A DNA stretch of 35,903 nucleotides from Synergistaceae bacterium (GTDB lineage Bacteria; Synergistota; Synergistia; Synergistales; Synergistaceae). Below the pieces are notes generated by a model. That model searched no databases. It was not told the origin of the DNA and saw only the letters and a list, made by a program, of their open reading frames with translations. Location of the stretch: NCBI GenBank assembly GCA_031258255.1, contig JAIRNC010000061.1, positions 1 through 35,903 of the forward strand, written 5' to 3'. Position numbers and translations under genes: made by a program. This document shows positions 35,789 through 35,903 of this stretch, in pieces (the first letter of the stretch is position 1; each line of letters begins with the position of its first letter).

Positions 35789-35903
35789 TCGCGGTTCTGG
35801 AACAGAGGTGCTTAACCCGCTATCACATCGAGCCGCAGACCGTGTGGGCTTAATGCGATGGCAAGATGAACTACCCCGCAGCAGAGACTGCGGGGTATCG
35901 GTG
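35789..35903. repeat. Terminal gap with perfect 10-bp stem-loop
   Basis: TACCCCGCAG (35872-35881) and CTGCGGGGTA (35888-35897) are perfect complements around a 6-nt loop. No T-tract follows within the visible bases, so a plain intrinsic terminator is not clear. It could be a dispersed stem-loop or the end of an element beyond the window. The 80 nt before it hold nothing I recognise. Confidence 0.55.

Overview
The window looks like core chromosome of a GC-rich, diderm (LPS-bearing) bacterium. It has LptC and LptD-type LPS export proteins, a class A RNase P RNA, heavy use of AGG and ATA codons, and tightly packed operons with overlapping starts, often TTG or GTG. This combination, with several short secreted proteins I cannot assign, fits Synergistota (Synergistaceae) best. 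That placement is inference from gene content and style, not from a database match.

Left edge (1-3,700). A 110-nt nested hairpin touches the window boundary. It is followed by a 13-bp GC-rich stem-loop, a long apparently non-coding leader, and a hybrid sensor histidine kinase with receiver and HPt domains. Two RNA genes then lie on the minus strand, each with its own promoter and terminator: tRNA-Arg(CCG) and the RNase P RNA rnpB.

Translation and RNA block (3,700-13,450). It holds typA/bipA, an acyltransferase-3 membrane protein, a gap with three repeated motifs that may be an insertion-sequence scar, rpsO, a terminator-like hairpin, pnp, dut, thrS and a small membrane protein. A strong bidirectional terminator closes this part and def follows it.

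Overlapping operon (12,935-18,664). def-fmt-NUDIX-xer-purine nucleoside phosphorylase-pyrimidine nucleoside phosphorylase-sigma factor are joined by very short gaps or overlaps. The run links N-terminal formylation and deformylation, nucleotide clean-up, chromosome dimer resolution, nucleoside salvage and a SigH-like sigma factor.

Metabolic and envelope block (18,830-25,800). An aminotransferase is followed by a stand-alone periplasmic binding-like protein, a 550-residue secreted protein and a 254-residue secreted protein. The last of these has a clear TTGACA/TATGAT promoter and an 18-bp palindrome in its leader. Then come pfkA, a DUF4392 protein and a membrane-anchored small protein.

Rho to LPS export (25,800-35,788). 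A 327-bp leader with inverted repeats precedes rho. After it come an M23/LysM murein hydrolase-like protein, pyrG, two unknown secreted proteins, lptC, a short lptD and a glycyl-radical-enzyme activase. The last five genes are stitched together by overlaps of 1-16 nt, which suggests translational coupling and an envelope-biogenesis role for the two unknowns. The window closes with a perfect 10-bp stem-loop.

No CRISPR array, phage gene or intact transposase was seen. The most interesting leads are the edge hairpin, the two unknown secreted proteins coupled to lptC/lptD, the compact LptD, the orphan DUF4392 gene coupled to pfkA, and the activase without its glycyl radical enzyme in view.
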